The notes under the pieces were generated by a model that saw only the letters and a program-made list of their open reading frames with translations, was not told where the DNA came from and made no database searches. A DNA stretch of 64,000 bases from Roseivivax lentus (GTDB lineage: Bacteria > Pseudomonadota > Alphaproteobacteria > Rhodobacterales > Rhodobacteraceae). The stretch covers positions 1 through 64,000 of the forward strand of contig NZ_FTOQ01000013.1 of assembly GCF_900156805.1 (NCBI RefSeq), written 5' to 3'. Positions within the stretch are counted from its first letter, which is position 1. The number at the start of each line of letters is the position of its first letter. The position numbers and the translations under genes were made by a program. This document shows, in pieces, positions 8,338 through 17,181 of this stretch.

Positions 8338-8630
8338 CAACAAGGGTGCGTGGGCTGTTCTCTTGCGCGCCGCCGCAGCTCGCTCTTTGACATCGTGACA
8401 CACAAGCTCTCCCGCGGCGGTGCGCCGCCGCGGGAAAAGAGGTGCTTGAGTATCGTGGCGCTCGCAGAAAAGCGGATCCTACGCGCCCTTCCCGAAACGG
8501 CGTCGGTTTCGCGCCAAAGTTGCACGCTTCAGCGGCAAATCGGGTCAAGCATCTCGACAGAATAGACTGACCAGCCAGGGGATTATTCCTCCGCTTGGAA
8601 CTAGGGTCCGTCCTACCGAAGGGACAGATA
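8338..8630. other. Non-coding stretch before IS3 remnant
   Basis: About 290 bases without a recognised gene. It contains a strong GC hairpin (8410-8435, listed separately) and a GCTCTTTGACA string near 8381 that resembles an rRNA-leader boxA, perhaps by chance. The end near 8605 (CTAGGGTCCG) resembles the leader of the second IS3 remnant near 10330. Confidence 0.4.
8410..8435. repeat. GC-rich perfect hairpin
   Basis: TCCCGCGGCGG and CCGCCGCGGGA form an 11-base perfect stem around a four-base TGCG loop. On neither strand is it followed by a run of T, so it is not a standard intrinsic terminator of the upstream gene pair. It could be a transcript-stabilising structure or a relic of a mobile element end. 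Confidence 0.6.
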
Positions 8631-9365
8631 ATGAAGCGATCAAGGTTTTCGGCAGAACAGATCGTCGGCATTCTAGCCGAGCATGAGGCTGGCGCGACGT
8701 GCGGCAAACTCTGCCGCAAGCACGGCATGTCGGACCGGACCTTCTACAAGTGAAAAGCCAACTTTGGCGGCAGGACGGTTTCGGATGCGAAGCGGCTAAA
8801 GGCGGCTGAAGACGAGAACGCCGGCTGAAGAAGCTGCTGGCAGAGCAGATGCTCTATTCAGCGGCGATGAAGGAACTGCTTTCAAAAATGTTAAGGCCAG
8901 CTGTGAAGCGCGCGGCCGTTGCGCATCTGCGGGCCTGGATGAGCCGGTGGGAACGGCGGGCGTGCCAGATGATCGGGGCAGATCGCAAGACGGTGCGTCA
9001 GGCCCCCCGACACGGGACTGCGCCGCGGCTGCGCGACCTGGTCAACGAACGGCGCAGGTTCGGCTACTGGCGCCTGGTGGTGCTCTTGCGACGGGAGGAT
9101 GAACGGTCTACGCGCGCCCCGGCCGGGAAGGCGACCATTTGCCCTCGAGGCTCGGCTGCAGCCGAGGCAATGCGTCCGGGTCCGCCGACGAGGACAACCA
9201 CAGGTAACGTCCGATCCTCAGAACGATCTAGAGCTGGACGTCGGGGATCGGTTGCCGCGGCGACTGGGCATCAATGCCCCGCGACATCTTCACCGGCACG
9301 AACGCCTGACCGCTCCCGGTCGCGAGTTCGCCGTTCCGATACTGTCGCCGGCAGACCGTCCTTAA
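8631..9365 (+). mobile_element. Decayed IS3-family insertion sequence (orfA/orfB remnants)
   Basis: The ATG at 8631 opens a typical IS3 orfA: MKRSRFSAEQIVGILAEHE, then CRKHGMSDRTFYK. At 8751-8753 a TGA replaces the tryptophan codon expected in FYKWK, and around 8820 a base is missing so that the leucine zipper (LKKLLAEQM) continues in another frame. The start of orfB is visible at about 8930-9080 (MIGADRKTVR, then ERRRFGYWRLVVLLRRE), after which the frame is lost before the DDE catalytic core. It cannot encode an active transposase. The leader CTAGGGTCCG...ACCGAAGGGACAG resembles that of the second fragment at 10362. Ends are approximate; no clear terminal inverted repeat or target duplication was found. 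Confidence 0.8.
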
Positions 9366-9427
9366 CGCTGTTAGCTCACTCGGATCACATCCATTGATGA
9401 CGGACACCTTGTTCGGCGGACGAGTGT

Positions 9428-9853
9428 TCAGAGCGGGTCTGAGATTCCCAAATCAAGGCGTGCGGCCGCAACCGCAAGAAATGTCAGAGCTTCCGAACAG
9501 GAGGCCTGCTCCGTTTGCTTTTTGAACGACACTTCTCCGAGAAAGTCTTCAAACACGAGAACATTGGTCGACGAGTACCCCATGCTCCAATCGCTGAATC
9601 TGCGCCTACCGACAGTGCCATGACCAAGCATGACAAGGTCAGTATGCCTTAAGTCGCTATGTAGCCGTTCATAAAGCGGCCAAAGGACGTCTGGACTCCC
9701 TTCCAAATATTGGATGAATAACCCCTCCTCCGCGTGCAAGAATCCCGTCAAACCGAGGAGTGTGTTGTTGCGCTGAGAAACCACGACAATCGAATCGCAT
9801 GCGGCCGAGCGAGGCGCGACAAGCGCTCGGCTTCGGTAGATGAGATACTCCAT
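9428..9853 (-). CDS. BLUF-domain blue-light sensor protein
   Basis: 141 residues. The N-terminal 95 or so are a BLUF domain, which binds FAD and switches its hydrogen-bond network in blue light. The conserved tyrosine is in YLIYRS, the flavin-contacting asparagine in SQRNNTLLGLTGFL, the key glutamine in FIQYLEGS, and the late tryptophan/methionine strand in FSDWSMGY. The remaining 40 residues form a short helical cap, so this is a stand-alone short BLUF protein that must signal through a partner. The start at 9853 is fixed by an AGGAGG nine bases upstream; a 16-codon extension is possible but unsupported. It lies between two IS remnants in the island, pointing leftwards, with no output gene beside it. 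Confidence 0.88.
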   Translation of the reverse strand: MEYLIYRSRALVAPRSAACDSIVVVSQRNNTLLGLTGFLHAEEGLFIQYLEGSPDVLWPLYERLHSDLRHTDLVMLGHGTVGRRRFSDWSMGYSSTNVLVFEDFLGEVSFKKQTEQASCSEALTFLAVAAARLDLGISDPL

Positions 9854-10361
9854 GTCGCGTGCCCTCCTGCTGGAATGCTGGCGCAGGCCGCAGTGCGCCA
9901 TCCGACAAAGTGCTCATTCGAGCAGAAATTACTCGTTCCGGCGCTTCTATGGCGCACTTGGATGCGCCTCAGAGCGAGAATCGAAAATAATCTCGAGAAC
10001 TGACACCTTAAAAAAGCCTTAAGCCATTAAATGAAAACGAATATATAGCGCATCAGCACCACCCCAAGCAAGGTGCAGAAAGAATATATGAATTCGGATT
10101 TGCCATCACCAAAAATCCGGGCCGCTGATCTTCAGTGACGGTGGCTCGCGTCTCCGACTGGCTGGGCTCCGCAGCCCAAGACCCTGCTGACCGCGTATTG
10201 AACATCCGTAACGCGTAACGTCAGTCATAGCACACAGGCACAAAATTTCCGAAAAACCGCTGCAAGAGCTTCGCATCTTGCCTCTTGGAAATCCGGAGAA
10301 CTGACACCTGCCTCCTCTGCCGATCTAGGTAGCGTCCGCTCCAACCGAAGAGACCGACAGA
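9854..10361. other. Intergenic region, no gene recognised
   Basis: About 500 bases, relatively AT-rich near 10000-10100. No supported gene on either strand. It should contain the promoter of the BLUF gene, and from about 10325 the leader of the second IS3 fragment. Confidence 0.4.
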
Positions 10362-10450
10362 ATGAAGTGGGCACGGTTCACCGAGGAGCAGATGATCTCG
10401 ATCTTCAAGCCGCAGGAGACAAGCTTAAGCCGCGGCGGAAACCGTCCAAT
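10362..10450 (+). mobile_element. Short IS3-family orfA fragment
   Basis: ATG at 10362 opens MKWARFTEEQMISIFKPQE, the N-terminus of another IS3-type orfA (compare the family's RFTEEQIISVLKEHE). The similarity stops after about 20 codons and no further transposase sequence follows. The leader upstream (CTAGGTAGCGTCCG, then ACCGAAG) resembles that of the element at 8631. It is a truncated relic. Confidence 0.65.
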
Positions 10451-10777
10451 TGATGGGGGGGGTAGCTAGTTAGGCCAAAAATCAAACGACGGCTTCTCTC
10501 AAAGGTTTGAGAGAAGCCCAATCTCAAGTCACGAAAAAGCAGGCAATCCGAGAGCGTCGCTTCCAACACCAAACCGCTGCCGGCGAGTTTCAAACAGAAG
10601 CCGAACCAGAGCCTCCATGGCGGAGAAAAAAAACGCTCTGCAAAGATGTCTGACGTCGCGCGCGCTACGAACCTCGTGTCGCAGGGCGTTGAGGAGCTTC
10701 AAGTACTTCTGAAAATTGGTTGAAAAGAGCACTTGCCGAAAAATGAAGAACCGGGATGAAGGGCCTACCTGAGATCC
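10451..10777. other. Intergenic region, no gene recognised
   Basis: About 330 bases between the IS3 fragment and the stop of the dehydratase gene. It starts with a run of eight guanines near 10455. CTTCTCTCAAAGG TTTGAGAGAAG around 10493-10516 forms an inverted repeat (CTTCTCTCAAA / TTTGAGAGAAG) that could be a transcript 3' hairpin. Open frames here have no family signature. Confidence 0.4.
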
Positions 10778-12706
10778 TCAACTCGATAGCCTGGCCTCAT
10801 CTTTTCTCTCGGTGTCTTCGCTTCGCGTCGGTTTCGAAACGTCTTTCCAAGGCCGGTACTCGCGTACGGTATGCGCAACGAGATTGCGGAATTCATGCGG
10901 GATGTTTTCCCGAATGCAGCGTCCCAACTCGTTCAGCATTTCGCGCACCTGTTCCTGCGACAGCGCGTATTCCTGAGCCCGAAGTATCTTGGGATGCGGA
11001 GTGCTACCTAAGGTGTCATTGTCGATCAGCAGCTCTTCGAAAAGCTTCTCGCCCGGGCGCAAGCCGGTCGTCACGATTTCGATATCGCCAACACCTGTCT
11101 CAACGTCCTTTACGCTTCGCCCAGACAGATTGATCATACGCTTTGCAATCTCAATGATCTTGTGCGGTTTTCCCATGTCCAGCACGAACACATCGCCGCC
11201 TTCAGAATAGGCGCCAGCCAGAAGCACAAGCCGTGCCGCTTCAGGGATCGTCATGAAGTAGCGAGTCACTTCGGGATCGGTCACAGTGACCGGACCACCC
11301 GCCGCGATTTGCTTCTGGAATAGCGGTATTACCGACCCGGACGAGCCGAGGACGTTTCCGAAGCGCACCATCGAGAAAACCGTACGACCCGAACGTGTAT
11401 GCCGATCCTGGACGACCAGTTCCGCCATACGTTTCGTGGCGCCCATGATGTTTGTGGGGCGCACAGCCTTATCGGTCGACACAAGGATGAAGCGCTCGAT
11501 CTGCGCTTCGATCGCCGCATCCGCGACAACCATCGTTCCGAGAATGTTGTTGCGCCCACCCTCGAGTTCGTTGGCCTCAACCAATGGGACATGCTTGTAA
11601 GCTGCAGCATGCAGTACGACCTGCACATCATATTGCGCAATCGCCCAAGAAACCCGCATCTTGTTGGTCACGGAGCCCAGCACAGGAATGATCTCGATCC
11701 CGCGCTTGGCGGCCAACTTTTTCAGGTCCTGATCGATGCTGTAAAGCGCGAACTCGCTCCGCTCAAACAGAACGATTCGCTTAGGTTTGCAATTCATGAG
11801 TTGCCGGCACAGTTCCGATCCAATCGACCCTCCCGCCCCGGTCACCATGATCGAACGCCCTTCGTAGGCATCGTCGATTTCATGATGCGCCAGATCGACG
11901 GCGTCACGTCCGAGGAGTTCTTCGGGGACGACCGTGCGATGCTGAGGCGTGGATACCACCCCGCTCATCATGTCGATATATGAGGGCAGAACTTGCACTT
12001 CCAGGCCGACATCGCGCACCTCCTGCACGAGCTTGGCAAGTTGCGGCTTTTCCAGCGACGGGATGGCGATCAGGACCTGCTCTGCCTTCATTTTCCTGGC
12101 CAAATCGCGCAGCCGACCAGGTGCATGAACATCGAGTCCGGCAATGATTAGTCCGCGAAGATTCGGGTTGTTGTCGATGAATGCCATCGGCCGCGCTTCA
12201 GCCGCCGCTCTTAACGCGGAAGCAAGCTGAATTCCGGCTGCACCGGCGCCGTAGATGATGACGCGTTTGCGGCTGTCACCCGTCGCGAAGCTCTGGAAAA
12301 TCTGAAGCGCCAAAAGGCGGTAACCTGCAGCGCCGAAGAAACAGAAAGCCGCGAAGATAATCGGCACAGACCGGGGACCCGGCAGCGCAGTCATGTGAAA
12401 GAACGCGCTCACACCAACGGCAGCAAGGATCGCAAACGCGGCGATATTTCCAACGGCGCGACCTTCGACCGACTGCAACTTCACGCGATCTAGCCGCAGC
12501 CCGAATGCAGCCACGGCACTGATGCACAGCACGGCGAAGAAAAGAGGCCATCCGAAGGACGGCACATTCTCGGGGTTGAGCGTACCGTAGCGCAACATCA
12601 AGGCGGAATATATGGCAACCTGCGCGACTATGAGATCGGCGATGACGAGCAGGCTGCGCTTTGTACGGCGCGACAGCCCGAGAAAACGTCCCAGAAGATG
12701 CGTCAT
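10778..12706 (-). CDS. Membrane-anchored nucleotide-sugar 4,6-dehydratase (WbpM/CapD/FlaA1-like)
   Basis: About 642 residues. Four hydrophobic segments fill the first 140 residues, then a CoA-binding-like domain (YGAGAAGIQLASALR), then an extended short-chain dehydrogenase domain starting with the NAD motif TGAGGSIGSEL about 285 residues in. The catalytic region STDKAVRPTNIMGATKR has methionine where most SDR enzymes have tyrosine, which is the hallmark of large WbpM-type UDP-GlcNAc 4,6-dehydratases. It would make a UDP-4-keto-6-deoxy sugar at the inner membrane for an EPS repeat unit. The ATG at 12706 is chosen; an in-frame TTG at 12745 would add 13 residues. No aminotransferase or acetyltransferase for the product is beside it. 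Confidence 0.9.
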   Translation of the reverse strand: MTHLLGRFLGLSRRTKRSLLVIADLIVAQVAIYSALMLRYGTLNPENVPSFGWPLFFAVLCISAVAAFGLRLDRVKLQSVEGRAVGNIAAFAILAAVGVSAFFHMTALPGPRSVPIIFAAFCFFGAAGYRLLALQIFQSFATGDSRKRVIIYGAGAAGIQLASALRAAAEARPMAFIDNNPNLRGLIIAGLDVHAPGRLRDLARKMKAEQVLIAIPSLEKPQLAKLVQEVRDVGLEVQVLPSYIDMMSGVVSTPQHRTVVPEELLGRDAVDLAHHEIDDAYEGRSIMVTGAGGSIGSELCRQLMNCKPKRIVLFERSEFALYSIDQDLKKLAAKRGIEIIPVLGSVTNKMRVSWAIAQYDVQVVLHAAAYKHVPLVEANELEGGRNNILGTMVVADAAIEAQIERFILVSTDKAVRPTNIMGATKRMAELVVQDRHTRSGRTVFSMVRFGNVLGSSGSVIPLFQKQIAAGGPVTVTDPEVTRYFMTIPEAARLVLLAGAYSEGGDVFVLDMGKPHKIIEIAKRMINLSGRSVKDVETGVGDIEIVTTGLRPGEKLFEELLIDNDTLGSTPHPKILRAQEYALSQEQVREMLNELGRCIRENIPHEFRNLVAHTVREYRPWKDVSKPTRSEDTERKDEARLSS

Positions 12707-12745
12707 ATCAAATACTTCATATCGAATGTCTTCCCAGGTAGCCAA

Positions 12746-13184
12746 ATGTCAGCAAGTCCCACAGCCAGACCCCCTAGTCGATTTTGCGATCTTAACCAAG
12801 CATTCTTGTGACATCAGGCAAGCGTCCGCCTGCCCTCGCGCCGCAAGAGCAGATCGGAGAGAACTCCGACAACTAATTCAGCCAAGCGCTACGACGCCGA
12901 GCATCCGTGGAGCGGCCGGTCAACATCACAAAACCATACAAAAATTTTTAGAGACGTTGCAGAGCGCACTACCCAGCGACCGTCCTGCACTATGACCCCA
13001 CCATCTTTCTGTGTGCGTGCTCTGACCACGTCGAGTGAACCATCATTCCAAGAGGATGCCTGCCGCTGAGGCTCATAAGCGCTAATTTTCTCTTAAACCA
13101 AATTGGATTGAAATTTTTTCTGGTCATCATGCGTGCTGTTTCGTAGAACGCCGTGGAGTTACACGCCAGATTCAGGAGCCACCA
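12746..13184. other. Divergent promoter region
   Basis: About 440 bases between the dehydratase gene and the small secreted protein gene, which are divergently transcribed. It must hold promoters for both. The part from about 13080 to 13130 is AT-rich, with TTGGATTGAAATTTTTT, but I cannot assign definite -35/-10 boxes. No gene is supported. Confidence 0.45.
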
Positions 13185-13517
13185 ATGTATATTCGCACAA
13201 TCGTTGCATCCGCCGCGCTTGCGCTGACCGGATTTTCTGCCTCCGCTCAGGGCACGACCGCCGAGGCGCTGCAAATCGCAGCCGACCAAGGCGCATGCGG
13301 CGCCGAAGCAACCATCCAGTCCGCAGAGTTCATCGATGCGACGACAATCCGCGTGACCTGCCTTCGCGCGGGTGCCGGAATGGCGGAACTCGGTGGAGGT
13401 CTTGGACCGGCCGCTGTCGGTGCAGCCGGCCTCGTCTTCGTGGCGATCATCTCGTCCGTGGGCGATGGTGACGGCTCGTCCGGCACGACCGGCACGTCGG
13501 GAACAAGCGGCACCTAA
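13185..13517 (+). CDS. Small secreted protein with Gly/Thr/Ser-rich tail (GfcA/YjbE-like in style)
   Basis: 110 residues. A clear Sec signal peptide (MYIRTIVASAALALTGFSASA, cleavage near residue 21) is followed by a small domain with two cysteines (GACG and TCLRAG) that could form a disulfide. A glycine-rich hydrophobic segment (AVGAAGLVFVAIISSV) comes next, and the protein ends in a low-complexity GTTGTSGTSGT tail. This plan resembles GfcA/YjbE, the small first product of yjbEFGH group-4 capsule operons, but the sequence link is weak. A strong intrinsic terminator follows, so it can be transcribed at a level different from the downstream tyrosine kinase gene. The ATG has only a weak AGGAG upstream (CAGGAGCCACCA), which is still well spaced. 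Confidence 0.7.
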   Translation: MYIRTIVASAALALTGFSASAQGTTAEALQIAADQGACGAEATIQSAEFIDATTIRVTCLRAGAGMAELGGGLGPAAVGAAGLVFVAIISSVGDGDGSSGTTGTSGTSGT

Positions 13518-13544
13518 TCGCCGACTCCAAGGCAACCAGCTACG

Positions 13545-13573
13545 AAAGGGCGGCCCGAAGGGCTGCCCTTTTT
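13545..13573 (+). terminator. Rho-independent terminator after the small secreted protein gene
   Basis: AAAGGGCGGCCC pairs with GGGCTGCCCTTT (one G-T pair) around a three-base loop and runs into TTTTT. It lies 28 bases after the stop codon at 13517 and separates this gene from the kinase gene. Confidence 0.88.
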
Positions 13574-13666
13574 GTTCGTACTGCGCAATCAGTGCATCTG
13601 TGCAGGTTGCATACCCTCTCCCCGGCTTTATGAAGGGGCGAGAACCGGACCATCATTCGAGGCCAC

Positions 13667-15823
13667 GTGAACACTTCGTACTCATCCCCGATTCAGCGTC
13701 CTCAGGACCCGCCGCAACGCGATGACCTTCAGGATAATGAAATCGACCTGATGGAGCTGGCCGGCACCTTGTGGCGTGGCAAGTGGGTCATCGCGCTCTG
13801 TGCCGCCGTCGCGATCTTGATCGGTGGCGTTTACGCATATGTTATTGCCGTTCCAAAATATTCGGCTTCCACGACCCTTGCCATCCAACTGCAGGCACCT
13901 CCGATCGTTGACATCGAAGCCGTCGTTTCAGGCGTGTCGACCGAAGATGCGAGCCTCAATACCGAGCTGGAAGTGATCCGCTCCCGCGGTATCATCATGC
14001 AGCTCGTGGAAGAGATGAGCCTGCTGGACGATCCGGAATTCAACGCAGCATTGCGCCCGGAACCCGCCATCTCTCTCGATCCGATCATGACGTTTCTGCG
14101 CAATCTTGCCAGCGCCACGCCCGCAGAGAGCGAAGTGCCTGAATCAGAGAAAATTCGGAACGACACGATCGCCGCCGTCCGCGAGGCCATCTCGGCAAGT
14201 GTGATCCGCGATACATATGTGTTCAGAATCTCCATGCGCACGGAAAATGCCGTGAAATCTCAGCGCCTTGTGAATACCTTGGCGCAAATCTACATCACAG
14301 ATCAGGTGGCCAAGAAATTCCAGGCGACGGAAAACGCCGTCAGCTGGTTGTCAGAGCGCGTCACCGAGCTTGAACGCGACCTCCTCGAACGTGAGGACGA
14401 GCTGCAGTCCGCCCGCACCGAAACGGATTTGATCAGTCCCGAAGCGCTCGAGGCCCTGAACCGGCAATTGATCGACCTGCGCAATCGCCTCGGGGAAACC
14501 CGGGCGCAGATTGCGGTGCAGGAGCAGCGGCTCGAGCAATATCGCGATCTGCTCGCCGAGAACGATTTCGACGCCCTTGCCACCCGCCTGTCGGACTCGA
14601 CGCTGAACCGTTTGCGCGCCGAGGCGCTCTCTGGCGACAGCAACGCCATCGACTTGTTCCGGTCACGCGCTGAGCTCTTGATCTCGCGGGAAGAAACAAG
14701 CCTCAACCGGTCCCGGTCGCAGGAAACGGCGCTGGCCGCCTCGCTTCAGCGGCAGGAAACCGAGCTCGCCGAACAATCCGACGACCTCGCGCGCCTGGAG
14801 CAATTGGACCGCGAAATTCAGTCCATTCAGACGCTGTACGAAACCTTCTTGAGTCGTTTGAAGGAAGCCTCGGTGCAACGGGGCCTTCAGGAAGCGGATA
14901 GCCGGGTCCTGTCCACCGCAACACCCGGAGAGTACGTGGAGCCGCGCAAGTCGCTGATCCTGGCGCTGTCAGGCATCCTTGGAATCATGCTTGGCGCTGC
15001 GATCATTCTATCGCGCCAGTTCATGCATTCCGGCTTCCGCACCGCTGACGACCTCGAAGAGCATACCGGGCAGACGATTCTCGGTCAGATCCCCAAAATG
15101 CCCATCAAGCGGCGCGACCAGCTGATCGATTACCTGAACGCCAAGCCCACCTCTGCCGCGGCCGAGGCGATTCGAAATCTGCGCACTTCGGTCCTCTTGT
15201 CGAATGTCGACAATCCGCCCCAGATGATCATGTCGACCTCTTCGCTTCCCGGCGAGGGCAAGACCACGCAGGCGATATCCCTGGCGCATAACCTGGCCGG
15301 TATGGGCCGCAAGGTGCTCCTGATCGAGGCCGACATCCGCCGCCGCACCTTCCAGCAATATTTCAAGACCGGGGACGACCATCCCGGTCTCGTGGCCGCG
15401 ATGATGGAGGAATGCCCGATCGAGGAGGCCGTCATTCGCGATCCACGCATGCCGGTGGATATCCTGATGGGCGACAAGTCGAACCTCAATGCGGCCGATC
15501 TTTTCTCCTCCGTGAAATTCAAGGAATTCCTGAAGAGAATCAGAGGCCTCTACGACATCATTATCATCGACACACCGCCGGTTCTGGTGGTACCCGATGC
15601 CCGGGTGATCGGCCAGCATTGCGACGCGATCGTGTTTACCACCGCTTGGGACAGGACGACGAAAGTGCAGGTCCGCGAGTCCATGCGCCAGTTCGCCACC
15701 GCCAATCTGCGTGTGTCGGGCCTCGTACTCGCGCAGATCGATCCCAAGGGCATGAAGCGCTACGGATACGGCGGCAAGCATGGCGCCTACTCGGCCTATG
15801 GTTCGGATTACTACAATTCGTGA
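13667..15823 (+). CDS. Polysaccharide co-polymerase with tyrosine autokinase domain (Wzc/ExoP type)
   Basis: 718 residues. An N-terminal Wzz domain begins with a transmembrane segment (about 40-60), followed by a long periplasmic part with coiled-coil stretches (about 220-410) and a second transmembrane segment (about 425-447). The cytoplasmic BY-kinase domain has Walker A SLPGEGKTT (near 526), Walker A' LLIEADIRR (near 550), Walker B IIIIDTPP (near 632) and a C-terminal tyrosine cluster with six tyrosines (YGYGGKHGAYSAYGSDYY). This is the full-length proteobacterial form that sets EPS chain length and export by cyclic autophosphorylation. Translation starts at a GTG with GAGG upstream. The partner Wza-type porin is encoded 14 kb away on the other strand. 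No low-molecular-weight tyrosine phosphatase is seen in the window. Confidence 0.94.
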   Translation: MNTSYSSPIQRPQDPPQRDDLQDNEIDLMELAGTLWRGKWVIALCAAVAILIGGVYAYVIAVPKYSASTTLAIQLQAPPIVDIEAVVSGVSTEDASLNTELEVIRSRGIIMQLVEEMSLLDDPEFNAALRPEPAISLDPIMTFLRNLASATPAESEVPESEKIRNDTIAAVREAISASVIRDTYVFRISMRTENAVKSQRLVNTLAQIYITDQVAKKFQATENAVSWLSERVTELERDLLEREDELQSARTETDLISPEALEALNRQLIDLRNRLGETRAQIAVQEQRLEQYRDLLAENDFDALATRLSDSTLNRLRAEALSGDSNAIDLFRSRAELLISREETSLNRSRSQETALAASLQRQETELAEQSDDLARLEQLDREIQSIQTLYETFLSRLKEASVQRGLQEADSRVLSTATPGEYVEPRKSLILALSGILGIMLGAAIILSRQFMHSGFRTADDLEEHTGQTILGQIPKMPIKRRDQLIDYLNAKPTSAAAEAIRNLRTSVLLSNVDNPPQMIMSTSSLPGEGKTTQAISLAHNLAGMGRKVLLIEADIRRRTFQQYFKTGDDHPGLVAAMMEECPIEEAVIRDPRMPVDILMGDKSNLNAADLFSSVKFKEFLKRIRGLYDIIIIDTPPVLVVPDARVIGQHCDAIVFTTAWDRTTKVQVRESMRQFATANLRVSGLVLAQIDPKGMKRYGYGGKHGAYSAYGSDYYNS

Positions 15824-15905
15824 GCGGGACGTCGCCGGCTGAGCCGTTGCACTTGCGCAGGCGAAGTGTCACATCCCGGCCAGCTACCGATTGTCCGGAG
15901 GGCGC

Positions 15906-16436
15906 GTGCTGCATCGTCTTGTCCATGAGACCTCTTCGAACTGGTTTGCCGCGCAACTGAGACCCAACGGTCTCAGCATCGCGGAACGGAACCTTTCGCG
16001 GCAAGGCTTCAGCCATTTCACGCCGAAACGTTTGGAAACACGGCGGCAGTCCAATCGGGTCGTGACCACACCGCGGCCGCTTTTTCCCGGCTATATCTTC
16101 GTTCAGTTCGATCCGCTCGCCCCGCAATGGCGCGCCCTCAACGCCACGCGCGGGCTGACGCGGGTCATCGTGAACGATCCACGGCATCCGACCCCCCTGC
16201 CCGACGACTTCATGGCCGCCCTGATGGAGCGCAGCGACGAATCGGGGCTATTGAAACCGCCGCCGGAGTTGAAGCCCGGCGATCGGGTCCGGGTCGTAGC
16301 CGGCCCCATGGCAGATCTCGTGAGCCGCATCGAGCGGATGGATGACAACGCGCGCATCCAGCTTCTGATGCATTTCATGGGGCAGGAATCGAGGTTGTCC
16401 GTCTCGATGGACATGGTCGAAAAAGTCGACGACTGA
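15906..16436 (+). CDS. NusG/RfaH-like transcription elongation factor
   Basis: About 176 residues with the NusG N-terminal domain (NWFAAQLRPNG, then the RNA-polymerase contact region RPLFPGYIFVQFD) and a C-terminal KOW domain (LKPGDRVRVVAGPMADLVS). It is a specialised paralogue, not housekeeping NusG, as shown by its position behind the EPS kinase and the lack of secE or ribosomal protein genes nearby. RfaH-type proteins keep RNA polymerase moving through long capsule or EPS operons. The GTG at 15906 with GGAGGG just upstream is preferred, though its spacing is short; an in-frame TTG at 15891 would add five residues. No ops-like element was found with confidence. Confidence 0.85.
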   Translation: MLHRLVHETSSNWFAAQLRPNGLSIAERNLSRQGFSHFTPKRLETRRQSNRVVTTPRPLFPGYIFVQFDPLAPQWRALNATRGLTRVIVNDPRHPTPLPDDFMAALMERSDESGLLKPPPELKPGDRVRVVAGPMADLVSRIERMDDNARIQLLMHFMGQESRLSVSMDMVEKVDD

Positions 16437-16517
16437 ACCCTTCCGCAGTTTACGCCTTGTCGCAGGTCGCACCCGCTCCATGCTCTCTCGCACCCACCAC
16501 GGAACCCTGAGGAGATC

Positions 16518-17180
16518 ATGGCCGAAAAAGCTCGCATCTTTGCTGTCATCGGACTTGGCAATTTCGGATCTACGGTCGCCAAGGAGCTGACCCGGTTCGG
16601 AAATCAGGTCATCGGCGTCGATGTCGACGAGGCCCGAGTGACCGCCCATGCCGACGATATCAGCCAGGCCCTGATCGTGGATGCGCGTGACGAGAAGGCG
16701 CTTAAGGAGGCGGGCCTCGGCGAGTGCGATATCGCGCTCATCGCACTCGGGTCCGATCTCGAGGCGTCGATCCTGTCGGCGATCAACCTCAAGCTCGTCG
16801 GCGTCGAGACGATCTGGGCCAAGGCCCGCACCAAGACCCATCATCGCATCCTGTCCCGGCTGGGCGTCGACCGCATCGTTCATCCCGAGGTGGAGGTGGG
16901 TCAACACGTGGCCCAGGTGCTGCACAACCCGCTGATCCGGGACTATATCAGCCTCGGAAACAGCTATTACGTGGTCAATTTCCGGATCCCCGAAAGCCTC
17001 GAGGGCAAGAGCCTCGAGGATCTGGCGCACAAGACGGATTTCGACCTGCGCTGCGTCGGCGTAATGCGCGGCACCGAGTTCATCGCGCAGGACGGCGAGC
17101 CTTGCACCTTCGAGCGCGACGATCTGCTACTGCTGCTCGGCAAGCGGAACGACCTGCGCCGCTTTGCTGCGAGCCTCTGA
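16518..17180 (+). CDS. ktrA: Potassium uptake regulatory subunit (TrkA/KtrA, RCK domain)
   Basis: 220 residues forming one RCK unit: a Rossmann RCK-N domain (about 1-130) with the nucleotide motif GLGNFGSTVAKEL, then an RCK-C domain (about 135-215). The single-unit length distinguishes it from the double-length TrkA of enteric bacteria. It forms a cytoplasmic ring that gates the KtrB channel in response to ATP/ADP or NAD(H). The start is supported by GAGGAG six bases before the ATG. The gene is one base away from the ktrB start, so the two are co-transcribed and probably translationally linked. Confidence 0.93.
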   Translation: MAEKARIFAVIGLGNFGSTVAKELTRFGNQVIGVDVDEARVTAHADDISQALIVDARDEKALKEAGLGECDIALIALGSDLEASILSAINLKLVGVETIWAKARTKTHHRILSRLGVDRIVHPEVEVGQHVAQVLHNPLIRDYISLGNSYYVVNFRIPESLEGKSLEDLAHKTDFDLRCVGVMRGTEFIAQDGEPCTFERDDLLLLLGKRNDLRRFAASL

Positions 17181-17181
17181 C

